From the NCBI GenBank assembly GCA_031288855.1, contig JAITQQ010000038.1, positions 1 to 13,347 of the forward strand: DNA of 13,347 nucleotides. Reading direction: 5' to 3'. The translations under genes were made by a program, and so were the position numbers. This DNA is from Prevotellaceae bacterium (GTDB lineage: Bacteria > Bacteroidota > Bacteroidia > Bacteroidales > UBA932). How positions within the stretch are numbered: position 1 is the first letter of the stretch; the number at the start of each line of letters is the position of its first letter. Below the pieces are notes generated by a model. That model was given only the letters and a program-made list of their open reading frames with translations. It was not told the DNA's origin and ran no database searches. Below are positions 7,411 to 13,347 of this stretch, in pieces.

Positions 7411-10400
7411 ATGAAAAAAAAACATTATTTGTTATTTAGCGCCCTGGGTTTTTTGGTGGCAGCCCTGCTTACTTTTTGCTTATCGTTAGCAGATTTTCCG
7501 CTGTCGGCCATTAGCAAATATGATATAGAGCGTTATACCCAAAATATCCACAAGCGACAAAAATATATCTACGACATTGTCGAAAAAATCAATCCCGAAG
7601 AAAATATTCACACGCCATTCCCTTCAAATACGAATAAAGATGTTGCTATTTTTATTTTCAAAAATAAAAAATTACTCCGTTGGATACACGATGCACCTAT
7701 TGAAGAACATCAATTATTGCAAATAGATACTGTTACGCGTTTTGTGAAATTAAATCATAATTGGTATATCGCCTGCGCTCTTCACAAAGGGAATTATCGT
7801 ATTGTGGTGACTGTTCTTATAAAAAACGACCTTATATATGTTGATCAAAATTACGTGAAAAACGTCAATACGTCATTCACGATAACCAACAATATTACGA
7901 TTGGGCCGCCGTGTGAGGATCATGGCATCACCATTAATAGTATAGAAGGACACCCATTCGCAAACTTGTACAGCGATGACCAGGAAGCCCAACATAGTAT
8001 TAACCTTTTGTTGCGTTGGATATCTGTTATATTTTTATTAATCAGCATATTTTTACTTTTCCAATATTCGGGGCGCTATAAAACGGTGCCGCTTTTTATC
8101 TTTTTGCTTGTAAGTTTGCGTGCAGTGCTGTTCTTCACCGGAGATTTTTTAAAGCATAATGTGAAATTATTTTCTCCACAAATTTATTCTGATTCTTTCT
8201 TTCTAAGTTCCCTGGGCGAATTATTGCTACATGCTATTTTCGGGTTCTTTATCTTTGCTATTATATACAATCGCCGGAAAATATGGGAAATTTACCTGTG
8301 CCGGACAACCCGCCTGAAAAGAAAATGTTGGATTATCGTGTCTATAATCCTCATCGTGATTTCTGCTTTCGCAATTCATTATGTCCTGCGCTCACTTGTA
8401 TTTCATTCCATTATTAACCTCAAGCCACAACACCTCACAGAGCTCAATGTTTATTCTCTGATTGCCTACGTTATTCTGACTATTTTGTTCAGCACTTTCT
8501 TCCTCATGATACACATTTTCCTGCGTTGCGCCTTTCCAATGTGGCTAAATGCATGGAAAAAACAGACCATGGCTATTCTTTATGTATTGCTAATCTCCGT
8601 AGGCACCACGCAGTTTGTTGACGAATACACCATGCAGTTCGACCAGCACCGGAACGCAATATGGGCATACAAGCTGGCCACACAACACGAGGAGGAAAAA
8701 GTGGACCAAAATTTTTCTTTGCCTTCCAATTATTCTTATGCGATATTTTTTAATAAGGCGCTGACCCGGTCGAGCGGCAGTTTCAATTATTACCGGAACC
8801 TCGGCAAGCAGTGGGATATTGACAGGTTTACAGAAATATTTAAACAGAACGAATATATTCACTATGTATATAAAGTTAACGAGGAATATACTATTATACT
8901 CAGCCACAGAGAAGACACGCTGATTAATTATGCCGCCGCGTATTCTTATTTGTTTTTATTTTTTAGCCTTTTGTTCTATACACTTTTGCATTTTGCAGGA
9001 TGGCGGTCGCAATGGGTATGGAGCAATAATGCGCTACGGCGCAAGATTACCCTGTCGTTACTTAGCCTCGTTATTTTTTCTTTGGTGATGGTTTGCGCCG
9101 GAAGTTTGATTTACAATATTGCACAATATAAAGCCATCAATAGCCGGCAGATTGCCGAGCGCATCAAATCGACGCTGGCAATTCTCAACCACGAGCTTAA
9201 TACATTACAAGTACGCGACATTCAAAACACGCCCGAATTGGCTGTTATACTGACGCGCATTGCCAACAGTTTTGACGGTGACATTAATATATACGACCTG
9301 CAGGGAAAATTATTGATATCGTCGATGCCTGAAGTTTTCGGCGAGCCCATGCAAAGCACCCGCATAAATTCCGATATTATGATGGCGCTTGAAAAAGGGG
9401 AAACATCACAAGTTATTCGCCGGGAGAAAATCGGGCAATTCGATTACATGTCGGTATATGTGTGCCACTACAACCGAGACGGGCAACTCAATGCTTATAT
9501 CAATTTGCCTTATTTTATCAACCAAAAAGAAATGACGGAAGACATTTCGACGATTATTACTTCTTATACCAACGTTTACATTATCCTCATCATCATTACG
9601 ATTATCATAGGCATCATTCTTTCAAACCAAATTACGCATCCGCTTCACATTATCAGCCATAACATGAAACATTTTGAGCGTAGCGGAAAGCTCGAGCCGA
9701 TAGATTACAATTCATCCGATGAGATAGGCGACCTGATACATTCTTACAACGAAATGATTATTACGCTCGATAATAATAACCGGAAACTTGCGCAAGCCGA
9801 ACGTGAAAGCGCCTGGAGAGATATTGCACGGCAAATTGCCCACGAGATTAAAAACCCGCTTACACCCATGCGGCTTAGCATACAACACCTGATACGCATG
9901 AAACAAAATAATGCACCGGGGTGGCAAACGCATTTCGACGAAGTGTCAAAGGTATGGCTTGAGCAAATAGAGACTTTATCGAAAACAGCTTCCGAGTTTT
10001 CATCATTTGCCAAAATCGGACATCAGGAGTCTGCTAGCATTATTGATTTAAGCACCGTGATAAAAGAACAAGTATCGTTGTTCAACAACCATCCGAACAT
10101 CACATTCACTATTCAATCAAAAGTGGCGCCGGCTAACGTGGAAATATATCCCGAACAGCTCAACAGGGTGTTCATGAATATTATCACCAACGCCATACAA
10201 GCGATAGACAAGAAAGAGGCCGGACAAATTATCATAACGCTTTATGAACAGGACAACCGGTATTGTGTGGCGGTGGAAGACAATGGATGCGGCATCAACA
10301 AAGAGGAGCAAGAGAAACTGTTTACGCCGAATTTCACTACGAAAAGTTGTGGAAACGGATTGGGGCTCTTCATTTGCCGCAATATACTGGAGAATTACGA

Positions 10401-10473
10401 CAGCTACATTAACTATAGCCCATCAACGCTTGGCGGGGCATGCTTCATCATCAGTTTACCCAAGCCGGTGTAG
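7411..10473 (+). CDS. Large multi-pass sensor histidine kinase, NtrY-like
   Basis: The 1020-aa membrane kinase has about ten hydrophobic segments, roughly 6-26, 199-218, 225-244, 266-287, 306-327, 347-371, 385-400, 508-527, 546-570 and 719-738. An extracytoplasmic N-terminal domain lies at about 27-198, with further soluble regions at 401-507 and 571-718. A HAMP linker (about 739-790) leads to the transmitter. The H box is IAHEIKNPLTP with H811 as phosphorylation site, the N box has N927, G1 is DNGCG (957-961) and G2 is GNGLGL (981-986), so the core looks catalytically complete. The HEIKNPLTPMRLSIQ form of the H box is typical of NtrY-like kinases. No receiver domain is fused and no response regulator is encoded in the window, so the partner and signal are unknown. 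It follows rlmH closely, probably in one transcript, and converges on der. Confidence 0.93.
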   Translation: MKKKHYLLFSALGFLVAALLTFCLSLADFPLSAISKYDIERYTQNIHKRQKYIYDIVEKINPEENIHTPFPSNTNKDVAIFIFKNKKLLRWIHDAPIEEHQLLQIDTVTRFVKLNHNWYIACALHKGNYRIVVTVLIKNDLIYVDQNYVKNVNTSFTITNNITIGPPCEDHGITINSIEGHPFANLYSDDQEAQHSINLLLRWISVIFLLISIFLLFQYSGRYKTVPLFIFLLVSLRAVLFFTGDFLKHNVKLFSPQIYSDSFFLSSLGELLLHAIFGFFIFAIIYNRRKIWEIYLCRTTRLKRKCWIIVSIILIVISAFAIHYVLRSLVFHSIINLKPQHLTELNVYSLIAYVILTILFSTFFLMIHIFLRCAFPMWLNAWKKQTMAILYVLLISVGTTQFVDEYTMQFDQHRNAIWAYKLATQHEEEKVDQNFSLPSNYSYAIFFNKALTRSSGSFNYYRNLGKQWDIDRFTEIFKQNEYIHYVYKVNEEYTIILSHREDTLINYAAAYSYLFLFFSLLFYTLLHFAGWRSQWVWSNNALRRKITLSLLSLVIFSLVMVCAGSLIYNIAQYKAINSRQIAERIKSTLAILNHELNTLQVRDIQNTPELAVILTRIANSFDGDINIYDLQGKLLISSMPEVFGEPMQSTRINSDIMMALEKGETSQVIRREKIGQFDYMSVYVCHYNRDGQLNAYINLPYFINQKEMTEDISTIITSYTNVYIILIIITIIIGIILSNQITHPLHIISHNMKHFERSGKLEPIDYNSSDEIGDLIHSYNEMIITLDNNNRKLAQAERESAWRDIARQIAHEIKNPLTPMRLSIQHLIRMKQNNAPGWQTHFDEVSKVWLEQIETLSKTASEFSSFAKIGHQESASIIDLSTVIKEQVSLFNNHPNITFTIQSKVAPANVEIYPEQLNRVFMNIITNAIQAIDKKEAGQIIITLYEQDNRYCVAVEDNGCGINKEEQEKLFTPNFTTKSCGNGLGLFICRNILENYDSYINYSPSTLGGACFIISLPKPV

Positions 10474-10483
10474 AGTTACCGGC
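10464..10483. terminator. Candidate hairpin between the convergent kinase gene and der
   Basis: GCCGGT (10464-10469) pairs with ACCGGC (10478-10483) across an 8-nt loop, spanning the kinase stop codon. On the plus strand a T-rich run follows only from 10496, about 13 nt later; on the minus strand there is no good T run. It could act weakly for both convergent genes. Confidence 0.35.
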
Positions 10484-10494
10484 ATATATTCCGC

Positions 10495-11799
10495 TTATTT
10501 TTTTCGCATAAATAATTGCAGGGGGCAACCGGTAAATTCAAAATGTTGCCGGAGTTTATTTTCGAGGAATCGCTTGTAGTCTTCACGCACATATTGCGGA
10601 AGGTTACAGAAAAACGCAAATGACGGCGACGGCGTAGGAAGTTGCGCCACATATTTTATACGAATGTATTTTCCTTTGATAGACGGCGGCGGATAATTTT
10701 CAATTTCCTGCAGCATGGCTTCATTGAGCTGCGAAGTGGGAATGCGGCGCATACGGTTTTCATATACTTTGGCCGCTGTTTGCAACACATCAAAAATACG
10801 CTGCTTGCCGGTAACAGACGTAAAAACTACAGGAACGTCGGTAAAAGGCGCCAGGCGTTCCAAAATAATTTCCCGGTATTCTTTCATGGTGTTGGTGCTT
10901 TTTTCCACCAAGTCCCACTTGTTCACCACTACGACACAGCCTTTTTTATTCCTGTAAATTAAATTAAAGATGCTCATGTCTTGTGCTTCTACGCCTTGCG
11001 TAGCGTCAATCATCAACACACACACATCTGCATTTTCGATGGCGCGTACGGAGCGCATCACCGAATAAAATTCGAGGTTTTCCTTTACTTTTGTTTTCTT
11101 GCGCAGGCCGGCCGTATCGACCAGCATAAATTCATATCCGAATTTGTTGTAGTAGGCGCTCACCGCATCGCGCGTAGTGCCGGCCACCGGCGTCACAATG
11201 TGCCGCTCTTCGCCCAACAAGGCATTGGTCAGCGACGACTTGCCCACGTTGGGCTTTCCCACAATGGCAATGTGGGGCAATTGTTTTTCTTCTTCCGGCA
11301 TCTTGTCATCCGGCAGGTGTTTTATAATTTCATCCATCAGGTCGCCGGTGCCGCTACCGCTTATCGACGACACAGCCCACGGCTCGCCAAGCCCCAACGA
11401 ATAAAATTCATGGATGCTGTAGGAGCGCTCAAGGTTGTCCACTTTATTTACAACCGGCAGCACCGGTTTTTTACTGCGCCGCAGCACGTCGGCCATGGTG
11501 GCGTCAAAATCCGTAATGCCTGTGGTAACATCGACCATGAATAAAATAAGGTCGGCCTCGTCGATGGCCAGCAACACTTGTTTGCGGATTTCTTCTTCAA
11601 ACACGTCGTCGGTGTTCACGGCATAGCCGCCGGTGTCGATGACCGAAAACTCGCGGCCGTTCCAGTCCGACCGGCCATAGTGGCGGTCGCGCGTTACGCC
11701 GGCCACCTCATCGACAATGGCCTGCCGCATGCCTACCAAGCGGTTAAATAAGGTTGATTTTCCCACGTTCGGGCGTCCCACAATAGCTACAATACTCAT
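10495..11799 (-). CDS. der: Ribosome-assembly double GTPase Der (EngA)
   Basis: Der has two tandem GTPase domains and a C-terminal KH-like domain and acts in 50S subunit maturation. From [15 protein letters not shown] the protein is 434 aa, a normal length. Domain 1: G1 GRPNVGKS (8-15), G3 DTGG (55-58), G4 NKVD (118-121). Domain 2: G1 GKPNVGKS (181-188), G3 DTAG (228-231), G4 NKWD (293-296). The KH-like part runs from about 350 to the end ([10 protein letters not shown]). The frame stays open upstream to 11913, which would add 38 residues, but that extension is the translated palindromic repeat plus intergenic sequence and does not belong to the family. The ATG at 11799 is therefore chosen. 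Confidence 0.97.
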   Translation of the reverse strand: MSIVAIVGRPNVGKSTLFNRLVGMRQAIVDEVAGVTRDRHYGRSDWNGREFSVIDTGGYAVNTDDVFEEEIRKQVLLAIDEADLILFMVDVTTGITDFDATMADVLRRSKKPVLPVVNKVDNLERSYSIHEFYSLGLGEPWAVSSISGSGTGDLMDEIIKHLPDDKMPEEEKQLPHIAIVGKPNVGKSSLTNALLGEERHIVTPVAGTTRDAVSAYYNKFGYEFMLVDTAGLRKKTKVKENLEFYSVMRSVRAIENADVCVLMIDATQGVEAQDMSIFNLIYRNKKGCVVVVNKWDLVEKSTNTMKEYREIILERLAPFTDVPVVFTSVTGKQRIFDVLQTAAKVYENRMRRIPTSQLNEAMLQEIENYPPPSIKGKYIRIKYVAQLPTPSPSFAFFCNLPQYVREDYKRFLENKLRQHFEFTGCPLQLFMRKK

Positions 11800-11828
11800 A
11801 ACAAAACTTTTTCTACGATATCCGCACG

Positions 11829-11836
11829 CGAAGTTA
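11829..11836 (-). promoter_or_regulatory. Putative -7 element of der
   Basis: On the minus strand TAACTTCG is one mismatch from TAnnTTTG, within the context TTTTCGTAACTTCGC that resembles many Bacteroidota promoters. The expected -33 position falls at the edge of the palindrome ending at 11861, where no clean TTG is seen. Confidence 0.35.
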
Positions 11837-11860
11837 CGAAAATCTTTACACAATCCGACA

Positions 11861-11894
11861 CCGACCATTTTGCTGACGTCAGCAAAATGGTCGG
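11861..11894. repeat. 34-bp perfect palindrome, copy 1 (dinD-der intergenic)
   Basis: CCGACCATTTTGCTGAC (11861-11877) is followed by its exact reverse complement (11878-11894), with TGACGTCA at the centre. It lies 19 nt past the dinD stop and 61 nt before the der ATG. On the minus strand it is not followed by a T run, so it is not a standard intrinsic terminator. The same 34 bp occur at 12536-12569 and 12843-12876. Confidence 0.97.
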
Positions 11895-11930
11895 AAGCAT
11901 TGTCAATTGTCAATTATCCATTGTCAATTG
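11895..11930. repeat. AAGC plus 7-bp tandem repeat (ATTGTCA) next to palindrome copy 1
   Basis: After AAGC (11895-11898) come four heptamers, ATTGTCA, ATTGTCA, ATTATCC, ATTGTCA, and a partial ATTG (11899-11930). The last residues and the TAA of dinD are encoded in this tract, the stop lying in the degenerate third unit (GGATAAT on the minus strand). Confidence 0.8.
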
Positions 11931-12756
11931 GTTTCTGCTTTATGAGTTTTTCTTTCTCGGCTTTTAATCGTTTTTCCACCTTTTTCACATCTTCGGCAGG
12001 GGGTAAATTTTCGGGCACAAGCCCGCGTTCAATCATGATTTTTCGTACACCGAGATTATTTTCCACATGCTCTTTTTCGATAGCCGGAACACCTTTGAGA
12101 TTTTTGAGCTGAACATTTTCAGTAGTCATCGCCGCTGCGAAATCTTTAGCTTTAATGCTTACCGTTGGTAGAAAGTCTGCCACCGGACGACTTTTCGGCA
12201 CACCAAGCTTGCGCTTCAGTTGCTCCGTATCTAACCGGAACAATGCTTTGTCGCCTTTTGAACGGATAATGGCGAAGCCCTTATCGTCCACTCCACGCTC
12301 ATACAAGACACTGGAAAACATTTTTTCCGTTTCGCGTAATTTGGCACGCACCTCTACTCTTTCCGCTTCCTGCAAACGCTGCTCAATGAGTTCGGAACGA
12401 CGCGTTTGGACAGCAAAATAGGTTTGCGCAAAAGCGATTTCCGCTTTCCGGCTATCGCCATTTTGTGCAATTAAATAGCAGGCATAGCGTGTGAGAAGAA
12501 TATCATCTATCTCTTTCTCAGCGCCAGAGCCTATCCCGACCATTTTGCTGACGTCAGCAAAATGGTCGGGAAGACTCACGCCGGCATTACGACAGGCATC
12601 CTTCGCTTTTTCTATGGCGTTCAGGAAATTACGCCACTGGGTGTAGCCCAATAAGAATTGTAATTCGCGTGCGCTCCAACATTCAACACCCTTATATTCG
12701 GAGGCAACGCTCTCAAATTGTGCAAATAACCGGGTTATTTCTTCCGTTTTTAGCAT
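11914..12756 (-). CDS. dinD: DinD-like protein (Bro-N / DNA-damage-inducible protein D family)
   Basis: From MLKTEEITRLFAQF this is 280 aa. The Bro-N-like N-terminus (ECWSARELQFLLGYTQWRNF, 25-44) and the core YACYLIAQNGD (92-102) and AQTYFAVQTRR (111-121) are characteristic of DinD. E. coli DinD is LexA-controlled and has been reported to act on RecA filaments; whether that holds here is unknown, and I see no obvious LexA box. An ATG two codons upstream (12762) is an equally possible start. The frame is open to 12867, but that extra stretch lies upstream of a strong promoter and inside the repeat, so it is excluded. Residues 63-74 ([12 protein letters not shown]) are encoded by a perfect 36-bp palindrome identical at its core to two flanking intergenic repeats. 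The C-terminal QKPIDNG runs into the heptamer repeat, so the original 3' end may have been altered. The role may be SOS-related, phage-related or regulatory. Confidence 0.87.
   Translation of the reverse strand: MLKTEEITRLFAQFESVASEYKGVECWSARELQFLLGYTQWRNFLNAIEKAKDACRNAGVSLPDHFADVSKMVGIGSGAEKEIDDILLTRYACYLIAQNGDSRKAEIAFAQTYFAVQTRRSELIEQRLQEAERVEVRAKLRETEKMFSSVLYERGVDDKGFAIIRSKGDKALFRLDTEQLKRKLGVPKSRPVADFLPTVSIKAKDFAAAMTTENVQLKNLKGVPAIEKEHVENNLGVRKIMIERGLVPENLPPAEDVKKVEKRLKAEKEKLIKQKPIDNG
12534..12571. repeat. Palindrome copy 2, inside dinD, 38 bp perfect
   Basis: The 34-bp core (12536-12569) is identical to the other copies and extends by two more base pairs on each side. The inner 36 bp (12535-12570) coincide exactly with 12 codons of dinD, so each codon is the reverse complement of its mirror codon (CCC/GGG, GAC/GTC, CAT/ATG, TTT/AAA, GCT/AGC, GAC/GTC). 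Either orientation of the segment would encode the same peptide. Confidence 0.97.
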
Positions 12757-12810
12757 AAGCATAGAATTTAATAAAACAAATGGTGCAATTTTTTTCGGTG
12801 GATTTGAATG

Positions 12811-12840
12811 CAAAGATATAAAAAAGATTTGAAAAAACAA
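12811..12840 (-). promoter_or_regulatory. Strong Bacteroidota-type promoter of dinD
   Basis: Read on the minus strand, TTG (12840-12838) and TATCTTTG (12818-12811) are separated by 19 bp, a full match to the consensus. The leader to the ATG at 12756 is about 50 nt. The -33 TTG is only 2 bp from the end of palindrome copy 3. This promoter decides the dinD start, because upstream ATG/TTG codons would not be transcribed. Confidence 0.7.
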
Positions 12841-12842
12841 CC

Positions 12843-12876
12843 CCGACCATTTTGCTGACGTCAGCAAAATGGTCGG
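12843..12876. repeat. 34-bp perfect palindrome, copy 3 (upstream of dinD)
   Basis: The sequence is identical to copy 1. It lies 17 nt beyond the stop of the FISUMP-domain gene and abuts the dinD -33 element. On the minus strand it is followed by GGTTG and six T, so this copy could also work as an intrinsic terminator for the upstream gene. Confidence 0.97.
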
Positions 12877-12899
12877 AAGCCTCTAATTGTTCATTATCT
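12877..12899. repeat. AAGC plus two heptamer units next to palindrome copy 3
   Basis: AAGC (12877-12880), CTCTA, then ATTGTTC (12886-12892) and ATTATCT (12893-12899). This mirrors the AAGC + ATTGTCA/ATTATCC module next to copy 1, in the same orientation. The stop codon of the upstream gene falls in the AGATAAT unit, the same place as in dinD. Confidence 0.6.
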
Positions 12900-13347
12900 C
12901 AAGCACCTAACCTGAAACCCGAGGCGCTTGTCGTAAGCGCGTACGCGCATGTTGCGGCTGGGGTAGAGCAAGTAGTATGCGTTGCTAATATAGCTACTGA
13001 CCATCGTAAAAGACCAATAGTAGGCATACGAATGCTCGTCGTAGATAACATCGCTTTCAATAAACCCGCCATAGCCCCAAGCTGCTATAAAAGCCTCATC
13101 GGAAGTATTTCCCACAAGGCTATCAAGGTCATTTTTCGTCGGCACACGCCAAGGTAGCGGGCACAGGCGGTTTTTATTTATGTTTACATATGCCCAATTA
13201 TAATAGTAGCGCGTTTTCCCATTCTTTGTATAGCTGCGGCACTGCGGGCCGGTATAGCTGTTAGTGAAACTTGTTTTGTTGCATCCGGGTACATGAATGG
13301 CATCGCTCCATGTTTGCCCGCCAAACGCCCATGTGCGTGTAGAAGCG
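12894..13347 (-). CDS. FISUMP-domain (Fibrobacter major paralogous domain) protein, C-terminal part
   Basis: The frame is open from the right edge of the window to the TAA at 12896-12894, giving 150 visible C-terminal residues; the start is off the window. The sequence has the marks of the FISUMP domain (TIGR02145 type): TWAFGGQTWSDAIHVPGC at 5-22, CRSYT, YYYNWAYVN, CPLPWRVPTKNDLDSL, and the ending RAYDKRLGFQVRCLR. Such proteins are usually exported lipoproteins or surface proteins of Bacteroidota and Fibrobacteres, often in many copies; their function is unknown. Cysteines are conserved as in the family and may form disulfides. A GTG at 13145 is internal, not the start. The 3' end runs into the palindromic repeat module. 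It is transcribed in the same direction as dinD, which has a separate promoter. Confidence 0.85.
   Translation of the reverse strand, partial: ASTRTWAFGGQTWSDAIHVPGCNKTSFTNSYTGPQCRSYTKNGKTRYYYNWAYVNINKNRLCPLPWRVPTKNDLDSLVGNTSDEAFIAAWGYGGFIESDVIYDEHSYAYYWSFTMVSSYISNAYYLLYPSRNMRVRAYDKRLGFQVRCLR

Noticed and set aside
10981..11544. 187-aa plus-strand ORF opposite der
   Set aside because: It is antisense to the conserved GTPase domains of Der and its composition reflects that strand.
11861..11894. Palindrome copy 1 as an intrinsic terminator of dinD
   Set aside because: The stem is strong, but the minus-strand sequence after it (TGTCGGATTGTG) has no T run. Only copy 3 has one.
11717..12112. Plus-strand ORFs beginning [10 protein letters not shown] (also at 12852-13157)
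   Set aside because: They start at a TTG in the palindrome and run antisense to dinD, der or the FISUMP gene. They have no domain or promoter support.
12757..12842. LexA-type SOS box in front of dinD
   Set aside because: No CTG-N10-CAG or other recognisable LexA palindrome is seen between the promoter and the start. The only symmetric site is the repeat itself.
12757..12867. Longer DinD start at 12867
   Set aside because: It lies upstream of the consensus promoter at 12811-12840 and partly in the repeat, and the added sequence is not like DinD.
11861..12876. The three palindromes as a CRISPR-like array
   Set aside because: Centre-to-centre spacing is about 675 and 307 bp, and one copy is inside a gene. 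There are no regular spacers and no cas genes.

Overview
The window looks like chromosomal DNA from a member of the Bacteroidota, probably Bacteroidales. Four things point there. The upstream regions carry the Bacteroidota promoter pattern TTTG - about 19-20 bp - TAnnTTTG in place of E. coli boxes, and Shine-Dalgarno sequences are absent. SecA is the long form (1091 aa) with the insertions typical of that phylum. The order rlmH / DUF4783 / nadC is familiar from it. A FISUMP-type (Fibrobacter major paralogous) surface protein and a Bacteroidota-style DinD are also present. The genus cannot be fixed from sequence alone.

Layout, left to right: (1) 2-805 (+), a Fic-domain protein whose N-terminus lies outside the window. 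(2) 935-4210 (+), secA. (3) 4414-5604 (+), an accessory AAA_14-type ATPase with its own strong promoter and an operator-like palindrome. It meets nadC tail to tail with overlapping stop codons. (4) 6850-5601 (-), a two-gene operon of a secreted DUF4783 protein and nadC, coupled through a TAATG overlap. (5) 6931-10473 (+), divergent from it, rlmH followed after 6 bp by a 1020-aa multi-pass NtrY-like sensor histidine kinase. (6) 11799-10495 (-), the ribosome-assembly GTPase der, convergent with the kinase. (7) 12756-11914 (-), a DinD/Bro-N protein. (8) 13347-12894 (-), the C-terminal part of a FISUMP-domain protein. No rRNA, tRNA, CRISPR array or insertion sequence was seen.

The most unusual part is the right-hand end (11861-12899). 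A perfect 34-bp palindrome, built from CCGACCATTTTGCTGAC and its reverse complement, occurs three times around dinD: just downstream of the gene, inside it, and just upstream of its promoter. The internal copy extends to a codon-aligned 36-bp palindrome (38 bp at nucleotide level) encoding [12 protein letters not shown]. That segment lines up without a gap with a stretch I recall from E. coli DinD, so it is native coding sequence and not an obvious insertion. The two intergenic copies share an extra module: AAGC followed by ATTGTCA-like heptamers, in which the stop codons of the preceding genes (dinD and the FISUMP gene) lie. On the other side each palindrome sits against the promoter region of the next gene. 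This suggests a dispersed palindromic element that is related by descent or function to dinD, and it is the best candidate here for something undescribed.

Apart from secA, nadC, rlmH and der (core housekeeping), the genes are accessory or signalling genes. No single pathway ties the window together.
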